Origin: Ilumatobacteraceae bacterium
Lineage (GTDB): Bacteria > Actinomycetota > Acidimicrobiia > Acidimicrobiales > Ilumatobacteraceae
Length of the DNA: 64,000 nucleotides
Direction: 5' to 3'
Assembly (NCBI GenBank): GCA_025463305.1
Contig: JAOBWK010000088.1
Span: forward strand, 1-64,000
Part shown: one piece after another, positions 1-10,028 of the stretch
How the letters are laid out: each line of letters starts with the position of its first letter
Numbering within the stretch: position 1 is the stretch's first letter
The notes under the pieces: model-generated
The model's database searches: none
What the model saw: the letters and a program-made list of their open reading frames with translations, nothing else
Told to the model about the DNA's origin: nothing
Made by a program: the position numbers and the translations under genes

Positions 1-2607
1 GCCCGCCTGGAAGCGTCGAACCATGGTGTCGCGTCCGGTGCGCGATACGCCGCCGTGGAGGAACGATGCTTCCATCTGCAGACGCTCGCCGAGGTGACGT
101 TGCAGCAGCAGGCCCATCTCCCGGAACTGGGTGAAGACGAGGCCGCGTTCGCCGAGCTCGAGCATGTCGTCGACGATCTCGTCGAAGCGGGTCAGCTTCC
201 CCGACCGGCCGGCGATGCGCGATCCGTCGCCGGCCGCATGTGCTGGATGGTTGCAGATCTGCTTGAGCCGAGTCAGCGCGGCGAGGACGAGCCCACGCCG
301 GCGCATGCCGGTCTCGGCTTGTGCGTCGGCCAGCAGCTGATCGACGACGGCCTGGTACATCGCCGCTTGCTCCTTGGTGAGGGTGGCCCACGCGATCTGC
401 TCGATCTTGTCGGGCAGCTCGGGCAGCAGCGTCTTGTCGGCCTTGGTGCGGCGCAAGATGAAGGGCTGGGTGAGGGCGCGCAGCGCGGCCGTCGCGGTCT
501 CGTCGCCGTTGCGCTGGATCGGCTTGGCGAAGCGCTCGTTGAACTGGTGCGCGCTGCCGTAGAGGCCGGGGTTGACCGCGTCGAGGATCGACCACAGCTC
601 ACCGAGGTTGTTCTCGACGGGCGTGCCGGTGAGCGCCAGCTTCTGATCGGCGGTGATCAGGCGGATCGCCTTCGCCGCACGCGTGAGGTGGTTCTTCACG
701 TTCTGCGCTTCGTCGAGCACGAGGGTGCCCCAGCGGACGTCGGCCAGCGAGTCGATGTCGCGCGACAACGTGCCGTACGTGGTGACGACGATGTCGGACG
801 GCACCAGCTGATCCACGGCATCGAGGCCGCGAGCGCGCTCGTTGCCGTGGTGGATGGCGACCTGCAGGTGCGGCGTGAACCGGGCCGACTCGGCGTACCA
901 GTTGTGCACGACGCTCAGCGGGCAGACGACGAGGTGCGGCCCGGGCCGGGTGGACAGGTGGGCGAGCGTGGTGGCGGTCTTGCCGAGGCCCATGTCGTCG
1001 GCCAGGCATCCGCCGAGCCCGAGCCGGCTGAGGAAGGCCATCCAGCTCAACCCACGGCGCTGGTAGTGGCGCAGCTCGCCGACGAAGTTGTCGGGTTCGC
1101 GCATCTCGATCAGCTGCTCGTCGGGCAGGCCGGCCAGCAGATCGCCGATCCAGCCCTCGCCCTTGACCTGCACGGTGTCGCTGGCGTTGCCCGGCGCGTC
1201 GGCGATGACCGCATCGGCCGCGAGCTTCATCAGCGCAGCGACGTCGAGCTCGGCGTGATCGGTGCGGTGCTTCTGCAGCCGCTCGAGCGTGCCACGCACC
1301 TGCTTGGTGTCGAGCCGCACCCAGCGCCCGTTGACGTGCACGAGCGAGGAACCGGCGAGCGCCGCCCGTTCGAGCTGCGCGTCATCGACCGGTGAGTCGT
1401 CGATCGTGGCGTCCCACTGCACGAGCGCGCCGGCGGAGAACCGGCCACCCGCCCCGCCGCCCGGTTGGGGGGTGGCCGCGGCGCGCACACCTGTCTTCGC
1501 GCGCACCAGCTGCTCGGGGCCGAGCAGGCGGATGTCGAGGGTGCTGAGCACGTCGGGCGCGGCGACCAGGAAGGCCTCGACCTCGTCGAGGGTGAGCTCG
1601 GCGACGTGCCCGGTGTCGTGGCCGAAGCCCTGCAGCGCGGTGGCGAGGTCCGGCGCCAGCGTTGGCACGAGCCGACCGTCGATCATCGCGCCGGCGGTGG
1701 CGAGGCGCTCGCCGAGCCGGGGTAGGTGCTCGGCCGTGCGCGCCAGATCGAGCGCGAGCGGCGTGCTGTCGCGCACGTCGGCGGCAGTGCACCAGTGATC
1801 CGGCTGATCGACGTCGACGAGCTCGAGCGAGATCCGCCACGGATCGTCGAACGTGTCGGGCAGCGCGAGCCGGAGCTGCGCGGCCAGCACCGCCATCCCG
1901 CTGGCCCGCTCGATCTCACGGTTGAACGTGCGCTGCAGATCGGCGAGCGCGGCGAGATCGTCGTTCCGGTAGAGCACGTTGCCGGAGTCCGAGCCGAGCG
2001 CGCGGAGCGCGGACTGCGCGGCGCGGTAATCGGTGCCGCGCCCGTTGCGCGGCTGCGGCGGCCGCCACGCGGCCCGGCTCAGCGTCTTGCGCGCCAAGGC
2101 GTCGAGGATCAGCTCGAACACGGTGCGGATGTCGTCGACCCCGCACGCCGGTGGCATCGCCGCGTGGAGCGCGGCGAGCTGGCCGGCCAACGCGTCGTCG
2201 ACCACGGGCTGCCAGCGGGAGTGGTGGATCGCGCCGTCGATCAACAGCGTGGGCCGCAGCCGTCCGGCCGCGATGCACGAGCGCGCCAGCGTGGCGAGTG
2301 CGACGAACCAGTCGACCGTGGCCGAGCCGTCGGCAGAACCCGGATCCGCGGAGAACACGGTCAGCTGGGCGAGCGGGATGCGCAGCGTCGAGATCGGGGT
2401 CGAGCCGAAGGGAGCCGGCAACACCACGGTCATCCGGCCCGGCGAGGAGATGATCGAGAGGTGGGAGTCGGTCTGCTGGTCGGTGAGGCGGAGCAGCTCG
2501 TGGGTGGGTGCCACCGAACCGTCGTCGGCGGCGATGGCCCACAGGTGCAGGTTGTGGTTGCGCCAGGTCAGCTGCAGCGTCCGAGGAGGTTGATCACGGC
2601 GCCGCAC
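1..2607 (-). CDS. SNF2-family helicase, C-terminal end cut off by the window edge
   Basis: Superfamily 2 ATPase of the SNF2/HepA type (HelZ-like in actinobacteria), expected to translocate on or remodel nucleic acid. About 869 codons are visible. A long N-terminal region resembles the SNF2-associated domain. It is followed by the ATPase core: Walker A DMGLGKT near residue 540, the DEAQ box near 630, a LALTGTPVENN motif, and the helicase C domain starting with GLVFTQFREMG. The reading frame is open to base 1, so the last part of the second helicase lobe lies outside. I chose the GTG start because TACCTT at 2614-2619 ends 6 nt before it, a leaderless arrangement. Translation begins VRRRDQPPRTLQ and soon becomes clearly protein-like. 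It is divergent from clpB. Its biological role in this group is not well established. Confidence 0.88.
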   Translation of the reverse strand, partial: MRRRDQPPRTLQLTWRNHNLHLWAIAADDGSVAPTHELLRLTDQQTDSHLSIISSPGRMTVVLPAPFGSTPISTLRIPLAQLTVFSADPGSADGSATVDWFVALATLARSCIAAGRLRPTLLIDGAIHHSRWQPVVDDALAGQLAALHAAMPPACGVDDIRTVFELILDALARKTLSRAAWRPPQPRNGRGTDYRAAQSALRALGSDSGNVLYRNDDLAALADLQRTFNREIERASGMAVLAAQLRLALPDTFDDPWRISLELVDVDQPDHWCTAADVRDSTPLALDLARTAEHLPRLGERLATAGAMIDGRLVPTLAPDLATALQGFGHDTGHVAELTLDEVEAFLVAAPDVLSTLDIRLLGPEQLVRAKTGVRAAATPQPGGGAGGRFSAGALVQWDATIDDSPVDDAQLERAALAGSSLVHVNGRWVRLDTKQVRGTLERLQKHRTDHAELDVAALMKLAADAVIADAPGNASDTVQVKGEGWIGDLLAGLPDEQLIEMREPDNFVGELRHYQRRGLSWMAFLSRLGLGGCLADDMGLGKTATTLAHLSTRPGPHLVVCPLSVVHNWYAESARFTPHLQVAIHHGNERARGLDAVDQLVPSDIVVTTYGTLSRDIDSLADVRWGTLVLDEAQNVKNHLTRAAKAIRLITADQKLALTGTPVENNLGELWSILDAVNPGLYGSAHQFNERFAKPIQRNGDETATAALRALTQPFILRRTKADKTLLPELPDKIEQIAWATLTKEQAAMYQAVVDQLLADAQAETGMRRRGLVLAALTRLKQICNHPAHAAGDGSRIAGRSGKLTRFDEIVDDMLELGERGLVFTQFREMGLLLQRHLGERLQMEASFLHGGVSRTGRDTMVRRFQAG

Positions 2608-2670
2608 CCCTCCAAGGTACCGACGGGCTGTGACAATGCTGACCCGTCGGTGGTGACCGGAGCTCAGGGG

Positions 2671-2701
2671 ACAAAGTTGATACGAGTCGTATCAACTTTG
2701 T
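2671..2701. promoter_or_regulatory. Perfect 31-nt palindrome, likely heat-shock operator of clpB
   Basis: Two exact 15-nt arms (ACAAAGTTGATACGA and its complement) flank a single G. Inside is TTGA-N11-TCAA. Read as GTTGATA-N7-TATCAAC it has the 7-7-7 geometry of the HAIR element (CTTGAGT-N7-ACTCAAG) bound by HspR in actinobacteria, matching it only in the TTGA/TCAA core. It ends 10 nt before the putative clpB -10 box, so a bound repressor would cover the promoter. It could also serve the divergent helicase. The symmetry is seen directly; the assignment to HspR is inference. Confidence 0.7.
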
Positions 2702-2711
2702 TGTTGAGCGA

Positions 2712-2717
2712 TACCAT
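2712..2717 (+). promoter_or_regulatory. Putative -10 box of a leaderless clpB transcript
   Basis: TACCAT fits the TANNNT actinobacterial -10 pattern and ends 6 nt before the clpB ATG. There is no Shine-Dalgarno sequence in between, so transcription probably starts at or next to the A of the start codon. An earlier ATG at 2716 overlaps the box itself and is out of frame. Confidence 0.5.
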
Positions 2718-2723
2718 GTCTGC

Positions 2724-5222
<2,499 letters not shown>

Positions 5223-5250
5223 GCAGGCCCGGGCCAGGGCATACTCCCTC

Positions 5251-5883
5251 ATGAGCGTGACCGCCGACGAGCGAGCCCAGTTGTCCGACCTGTTCGACGA
5301 GCTCGGCCCCGACCAGCCGACGCTGTGCGGCGATTGGACCACCCGCGACCTCGCCGCCCACCTCATCGTGCGCGAGCGGCGCCCCGATGCGGCCGGTGGC
5401 ATCCTCGTGCCGGCGCTCGCCAAGCGCACCGAGAAGGTGATGGCCGACGTCGCTGCCGAGCCGTACCCGGCGCTCGTCGAGAAGTTCCGCGAGGGCCCGC
5501 CGATCTGGTCACCGCTCGGCTGGCCGGTGGTGGGTGATCAGGCCAACCTGTTCGAGTTCTTCATCCACCACGAAGACGTCCGCCGCGCTCAGCCGGACTG
5601 GGAGCCGCGCCCCGACGCGGGTGGTCGCGACGACGCGCTGTGGAAGTCGATGAAGCTCGGCTCGAAGATGTTCTTCCGTCACTCGCCGGCCGGCGTGGTG
5701 CTGCGCAGCGCCGGCCGCGATGACATCGTCGCCAAGAAGGGCGACCCTGGGGTGACCCTGGTCGGCCTGCCCGGTGAGATCGCGCTGATCGGCTTCGGCC
5801 GCTCGCCCGACCTCGCCCGCGTGGTGATCGAAGGCGCTCCCGACGACGTCGCCGCCTTCACCGCGAGCAAGCGCGGCCTCTGA
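5251..5883 (+). CDS. TIGR03085-type metal-binding protein (DinB/maleylpyruvate isomerase-like)
   Basis: A 210-residue actinobacterial protein of the TIGR03085 type, related to the N-terminal domain of mycothiol-dependent maleylpyruvate isomerase. The opening ERAQLSDLFDELGPDQPTLCGDWTTRDLAAHL is the usual four-helix start, with TLCGDWTTRDLAAHL the signature stretch; FIHHEDVRRA later supplies further histidines for a metal site. Members may use mycothiol or another thiol, but no reaction is established for this subgroup. I chose the ATG that directly precedes this conserved start; CATACT lies 5 nt before it. It follows clpB closely on the same strand but probably has its own promoter. It converges on the L,D-transpeptidase gene. 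Confidence 0.8.
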   Translation: MSVTADERAQLSDLFDELGPDQPTLCGDWTTRDLAAHLIVRERRPDAAGGILVPALAKRTEKVMADVAAEPYPALVEKFREGPPIWSPLGWPVVGDQANLFEFFIHHEDVRRAQPDWEPRPDAGGRDDALWKSMKLGSKMFFRHSPAGVVLRSAGRDDIVAKKGDPGVTLVGLPGEIALIGFGRSPDLARVVIEGAPDDVAAFTASKRGL

Positions 5884-5885
5884 CC

Positions 5886-5905
5886 CGCCGGCCTCACAGC
5901 CGGCG
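5886..5905. terminator. Hairpin between convergent genes
   Basis: A 7-bp perfect stem (CGCCGGC / GCCGGCG) with a 6-nt loop begins just after the TIGR03085 stop codon and lies 6 nt from the stop codon of the facing gene. There is no T-run, which is common for G+C-rich terminators. It may serve both strands. Confidence 0.4.
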
Positions 5906-5911
5906 CAACGA

Positions 5912-7882
5912 TCAGTCGTGGATGATGACGGTCTTGCCGATGGGGAGCAGGTTCTGCGCCCAGACCTGATCCATCCAGGCGTTGGTGACGCGCACGCAGC
6001 CGTGTGAGGCCGGGTAGTTCGGCACGCTCGGGTAGCCGTGCATGGCGACGCCGCCGACGATGAACCGCGGGCGGTACAGCGTGCCGAGCGAGCCGTGGTA
6101 CGCGGCCTGGTCGGCGACGCGGTAGATGTGGAACGTGCCGTCGGGCGTGATCGCGGTGCCGGTGATCCGGTTGCCGTTGTTCTCGTCGACGGCCTCGTAG
6201 AAGTAGCCACCACCGGTGGAGGTGTTGATCGTGTACTGCACCTTGCCGCCGCTGATGAAGATCGCCAGCTGCTTGCCCTTGTCGACCTCGAGCAGATCAC
6301 CGGTGTACTTGGTGGTCGGGCGGCAGTTCGGGAAGCTCAGCCGCTGCGCGGTGGCCGTGTCGATCTTGCCGCTCGGCGACAGGCCGTTCCACTTCTGGTA
6401 GGCCATCACCGACTGCTGGGTGGTGAGGCCGTAGGTGCCGTCGGCGCCGCCGAGCCAGAAGCCGAGATCGATCAGGCGCTGCTGGGCGATCGCGATGTTG
6501 CCGCTGACGTTGCCCTGCTGAGCGCTCTGGACGACCTCGCTGGTGAAGCTGAGGCAGCCGGCCGGCGTCGGGTCGACGTTGTTGGCGAGGCCGAAGGCCG
6601 GTGCGCTCGGCGTCCCGAGGTAGAAGCCGCTGATGTCGGCGATCGCGTGCAGCGGGGTCTGGGTGAAGACGTCGAAGCCGCGCGTCGACACCGGCACGAT
6701 GGCATGGTTGGCCAACGTCTGGGCGATGTGCGAGATGTTGATGTTCGACGTGCTGCGTGCGTTCGCCGCGGGATCGTTCGAACCGGCGGGCGTGACGCTG
6801 ACGTAGCCGGCGCCGAACGTGTCGGTGACCGTGAGGTTCATCACGACGGCGGAGACGTCGGTGCGGTTGATCGCCGGGTTCGAGGTGACCGGCACCTCGA
6901 CGTCCCATCCGCTGAGCAGACGCTTGCTCGCGCCGAGCGGATCGAGGTTGGCGGTGCGGGTGTCGAGGAAGCGGGTCGGCGTGTCGAGGGGGACGAACAG
7001 CCCGACCGTGGACGACGGTGCGGTCGAGCCGGTGAAGGTGCCGACGACGTCGATGATCACCTGGCCACCGGAGGAGGCGAACACCGAGAAGGTGCCCGAT
7101 GCGTCGACCGGCACGATGACCTGGTTGGCGGTCGCCTGACCGCCGACCATCGTGTTCAGGTTCGACGACGACGGCGGGGTGGTGCCCGTGGGGAAGACCT
7201 GCCAGTAGCCGGGGGCGTTGCCGATGACCGTCACGTTGAGCGCAACGGCCGACGAACCGGCCGCGCCCGGTGCGGTGAAGTCGCGGGTCTCGCCGGCGGC
7301 GAGCGGGGTGTTGGTGGTGCGGGTGTCGGTCATCCGGCTCGGCGCGGTGAGCGGGATGAAGCGGCCGGCCGTCGCTGCGGCGGCCGGGGCGTAGTAGCCG
7401 AGCATGTCGACGATGACGTTGCCCCCGTTGGAGGAGTACACGTCGACGAGGCCGTTCGCCGTGACCGGGACGGTGACGAGGTTGGGCAGCGCGAGGTCGT
7501 TCCCGGAGAACGTGGCCACGGGATCGACGTTGATGTTCGATGCCGTCGGCACGGTGCCGCCGTGCGGGAAGATCGTCCAGTAGCCGACCTGGGCGGGACC
7601 GACGACGGTGACGTTGAGGACGGCTGCCGTGATCGAGCCGGCGGCGGGGAGGCGGGCATCGCCGGCCACCGAGGTGACGGCGACGGGCAGGGTGATGCCG
7701 ACGCCGAAGGCGCCGGTGCTGCGCGTGTCGGCCAACCGCACCGGCGTGGGGAGCGCCGTGAACGCCGAGGGCGAGCCGGCGGCAGCCTGTGCAGGGATCG
7801 CGTTCGTTGCCAGACCGGTGGCGATCGGCAGGGCTGTCAACGCGATCAGGCCCGCGCAGAATCGAGAAAAGTGTCGCCTCAT
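5912..7882 (-). CDS. Secreted L,D-transpeptidase (YkuD) with three surface repeats and a peptidoglycan-binding domain
   Basis: Predicted exported cell-wall enzyme of 656 residues that forms L,D (3-3) peptide cross-links or attaches proteins to peptidoglycan. A signal peptide (ALPIATGLATNAIPAQAAA) is followed by about three repeats of roughly 130 residues. Each opens with P.R..DTR, contains LNVTV..., and ends with VDVVG.F-like strands. Next come a peptidoglycan-binding fold with GLTTQQSVMAYQKWNGL (around 440-520) and a YkuD domain. Its signature carries His615, His627, Cys629 and Arg631 (SHGCVR), so it should be active. TACTCT ends 6 nt before the ATG, a leaderless layout. The same repeat module occurs in the SGNH protein at 22079-23938. 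Confidence 0.92.
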   Translation of the reverse strand: MRRHFSRFCAGLIALTALPIATGLATNAIPAQAAAGSPSAFTALPTPVRLADTRSTGAFGVGITLPVAVTSVAGDARLPAAGSITAAVLNVTVVGPAQVGYWTIFPHGGTVPTASNINVDPVATFSGNDLALPNLVTVPVTANGLVDVYSSNGGNVIVDMLGYYAPAAAATAGRFIPLTAPSRMTDTRTTNTPLAAGETRDFTAPGAAGSSAVALNVTVIGNAPGYWQVFPTGTTPPSSSNLNTMVGGQATANQVIVPVDASGTFSVFASSGGQVIIDVVGTFTGSTAPSSTVGLFVPLDTPTRFLDTRTANLDPLGASKRLLSGWDVEVPVTSNPAINRTDVSAVVMNLTVTDTFGAGYVSVTPAGSNDPAANARSTSNINISHIAQTLANHAIVPVSTRGFDVFTQTPLHAIADISGFYLGTPSAPAFGLANNVDPTPAGCLSFTSEVVQSAQQGNVSGNIAIAQQRLIDLGFWLGGADGTYGLTTQQSVMAYQKWNGLSPSGKIDTATAQRLSFPNCRPTTKYTGDLLEVDKGKQLAIFISGGKVQYTINTSTGGGYFYEAVDENNGNRITGTAITPDGTFHIYRVADQAAYHGSLGTLYRPRFIVGGVAMHGYPSVPNYPASHGCVRVTNAWMDQVWAQNLLPIGKTVIIHD

Positions 7883-7967
7883 GATCCCAGAGTAGCTGCC
7901 GGTCGCGTCCTCAGATGGTCAGGGACGGACCATCTGGACACGCGATTCGGCTGGACAGGGGCTCTGC

Positions 7968-9215
7968 CTACGCACCGTCGGCGCGCTCGGCCGACCCGGC
8001 GTGGGCCGCCGGGAGGGTCAGCACGAACACCGTCGGGGCGCGGCTGATCAGCTCGAGCCCGCCACCGTCGGCCTGGGCGAGCCGGCGGGCGAGCGCGAGC
8101 CCACGCCCGTGCGGCGCGGCGGGGTCGTCGGAGCCGCTGAACAGGCCCTCTGCGGCGCGCTCGCTGATGACGCCCTCGTCGGTCACCCGCATCTGGCGGT
8201 CGGACACGTCGATGCGCACGTCGCCGCGGCCGTGGCGGAGCGCGTTGTCGAGGAGGATGTCGATGATCTGGCCGATGAACCCGGGCGTCGCCAGCACGGA
8301 GCTGCCGATGCCGTGGCAGAGCAGCCCGCGGCGGGCGAGCTGGTAGCGATGGAGCCAGTCGCCTCGGTGCTCGAGCGCGATCTCGTGGAGCTGGACCGTC
8401 ACCCGCTGGCTGCCACGTCCGCCGCGGGCGAGGTCGAGCAGCGCGTCGAGCGTCGTGGTGAGCCGGTCGGTCTGGGCGAGGGCGTGGTTCGCGTCGGATC
8501 GCACCGCTTCGTCGTCGTGGGTGGCCAACAGTTGCAACTGCAACGCGATGCCCGTCAGCCCTGTGCGCAGCTGATGGGTGGCGTCGCCGGTGAAGCTGCG
8601 CTCGGAGCTGAGCGTCTTGTCGAGCCGGCTCGCGCTGGTGGACAGCGTGGAGCGGATGTCGTCGATCTCGCGGATGCCCGACGCCGGCGGCAGCGCGGCG
8701 CTGAAGTCGCCGGCGCCGAGCCGGGCCGCCGACGCGGCGAGCTGCTCGAGCGGCCGCGACACGCGCGCGCCGAAGATGGCGGCGAGCACCGCGGCCAGCA
8801 ACACGCCGCCGGCCGCGAGCACGCCGAGCAGCACGAGCTCGCTGGCGAAGCGACGGCGGAGATCGCTCCCGCTCGTCGCGACCTCGATCGTCGAGTGATC
8901 GGGTCCCGAGGACTCGGCCGTGAAGCCATCGCGGATCACCGGACCGTACGACGCGATCACGACGCCGGTTGCCGAGCGCACCTCGATCCGGTCGCCCTCG
9001 GGCACCAGGCCGATGAGCTCGGCGGCGGTCGGGGCGAAGGCCTCGGTGCCGAGCCGATCGCCGAGGTTCGTGCTGATCGTGGTGGCCTGGGCGACGAGGC
9101 GGCTGCGCAGCTCGTCCTCGGTGGCCCGTCGGAGCAGGAGCACCACCGGCGTGGCGAGCACGACCAGCACCATGACGGTGACCAGGATCGTGTTGCGGAC
9201 CAGGCGCCGGCGCAC
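7968..9215 (-). CDS. Membrane sensor histidine kinase of a two-component pair
   Basis: A 415-residue EnvZ/OmpR-type kinase. Transmembrane segments lie at about 7-28 and 126-149 and enclose an extracytoplasmic sensor of about 95 residues. A HAMP linker follows (about 146-200), then the dimerisation domain with the phospho-acceptor His214 in SFTGDATHQLRTGL, and a HATPase domain with the N box ILLDNALRHG and a G2 box GRGLALARRLAQADGG. The G1 region (VTDEGV) is slightly shortened. The start lies 6 nt after the stop codon of the response regulator, so the two genes form one operon with the regulator first. The signal sensed is unknown. The 85 bases upstream of the transpeptidase start that separate it from this gene hold no further gene. 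Confidence 0.92.
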   Translation of the reverse strand: MRRRLVRNTILVTVMVLVVLATPVVLLLRRATEDELRSRLVAQATTISTNLGDRLGTEAFAPTAAELIGLVPEGDRIEVRSATGVVIASYGPVIRDGFTAESSGPDHSTIEVATSGSDLRRRFASELVLLGVLAAGGVLLAAVLAAIFGARVSRPLEQLAASAARLGAGDFSAALPPASGIREIDDIRSTLSTSASRLDKTLSSERSFTGDATHQLRTGLTGIALQLQLLATHDDEAVRSDANHALAQTDRLTTTLDALLDLARGGRGSQRVTVQLHEIALEHRGDWLHRYQLARRGLLCHGIGSSVLATPGFIGQIIDILLDNALRHGRGDVRIDVSDRQMRVTDEGVISERAAEGLFSGSDDPAAPHGRGLALARRLAQADGGGLELISRAPTVFVLTLPAAHAGSAERADGA

Positions 9216-9221
9216 GGTCGG

Positions 9222-9905
9222 TCAGCCCGCTTCGTAGCGGAAGCCGATGCCGCGCACCGTGATGATGCGCTCCGGCGTGTCGCTGGTGTCGCCGAGCTTG
9301 CGGCGCAGCGAGGCGACGTGGGTGTCGAGCGTGCGCGTCGAGCCCCACCAGTTCTCGTCCCACACCTCCGACATGATCATCTCTCGACGCAACGTCTCGC
9401 CGTGGTGGGTGCTCAGCAGCACGAGGAGGTCGAACTCCTTCGGCGCGAGCGCGAGCTCGTCGTCGTGCACCCATGCCCGGCGGGCTGCGCGATCGATGCG
9501 GAGCGAGCCGAACACGTCGGCCTCGGTGTTCGTGGTGCCGACCGCGCTGGCCCGCAGCCGCGTGCGGATCCGGGCGGTCAGCTCGGCGACGCGGAACGGC
9601 TTGGTGATGTAGTCGTCGGCGCCGGCATCGAGGCCAACCACCATGTCGACCTCTTCGTCGCGGGCGGTGAGCATGACGATGGGCAGCGCCGGGTGCGTCA
9701 GGCGCAGGCGTCGGCACACGTCGAGCCCGTCGATGTCGGGCAGGCTGAGGTCGAGCAGCACGAGATCGGGCGTCGATGCCTTCGCCGCGGCGAGCGCGGC
9801 CTCGCCACCCTCGACGTGCTGCACCGTGAACCCCTCGGCCTGGAGCATGCGAACCAGCGGCTGGCTGATGCGATCGTCGTCTTCGACCAGCAGCAGCGAG
9901 TTCAT
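9222..9905 (-). CDS. OmpR/PhoB-type response regulator
   Basis: DNA-binding partner of the adjacent kinase, 227 residues. The receiver domain has acidic residues VEDDD near the N-terminus, phospho-acceptor Asp52 (LLDLSLPD), Thr80 and Lys102 (TKPF). The C-terminal winged helix has the trans-activation-loop pattern FDLLVLLSTHHGETLRREMI and ends with TVRGIGFRYE, typical of this class. TACGAT lies 9 nt before the ATG with a G-run between, so a very short leader is likely. The target genes cannot be read from the sequence. The 123 bases between this start and the stop of the HisD-like gene show no coding sequence. Confidence 0.95.
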   Translation of the reverse strand: MNSLLLVEDDDRISQPLVRMLQAEGFTVQHVEGGEAALAAAKASTPDLVLLDLSLPDIDGLDVCRRLRLTHPALPIVMLTARDEEVDMVVGLDAGADDYITKPFRVAELTARIRTRLRASAVGTTNTEADVFGSLRIDRAARRAWVHDDELALAPKEFDLLVLLSTHHGETLRREMIMSEVWDENWWGSTRTLDTHVASLRRKLGDTSDTPERIITVRGIGFRYEAG

Positions 9906-10028
9906 GGTCCCCCGATCGTACGGTGTGCCGACGTCCAGGTGGCTGACTCGACCCGCGACCCTGACGATCCCTGAACGAACTCGGCCGCCCCAGCGGTGCT
10001 GGCGTCGCCTCCTGGTGTCGTGCCGACG

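Noticed and set aside
55..1395. Plus-strand frames over the first 2.6 kb
   Set aside because: Shadows of the SNF2 helicase on the minus strand, whose frame is open through base 1 and shows all helicase motifs.
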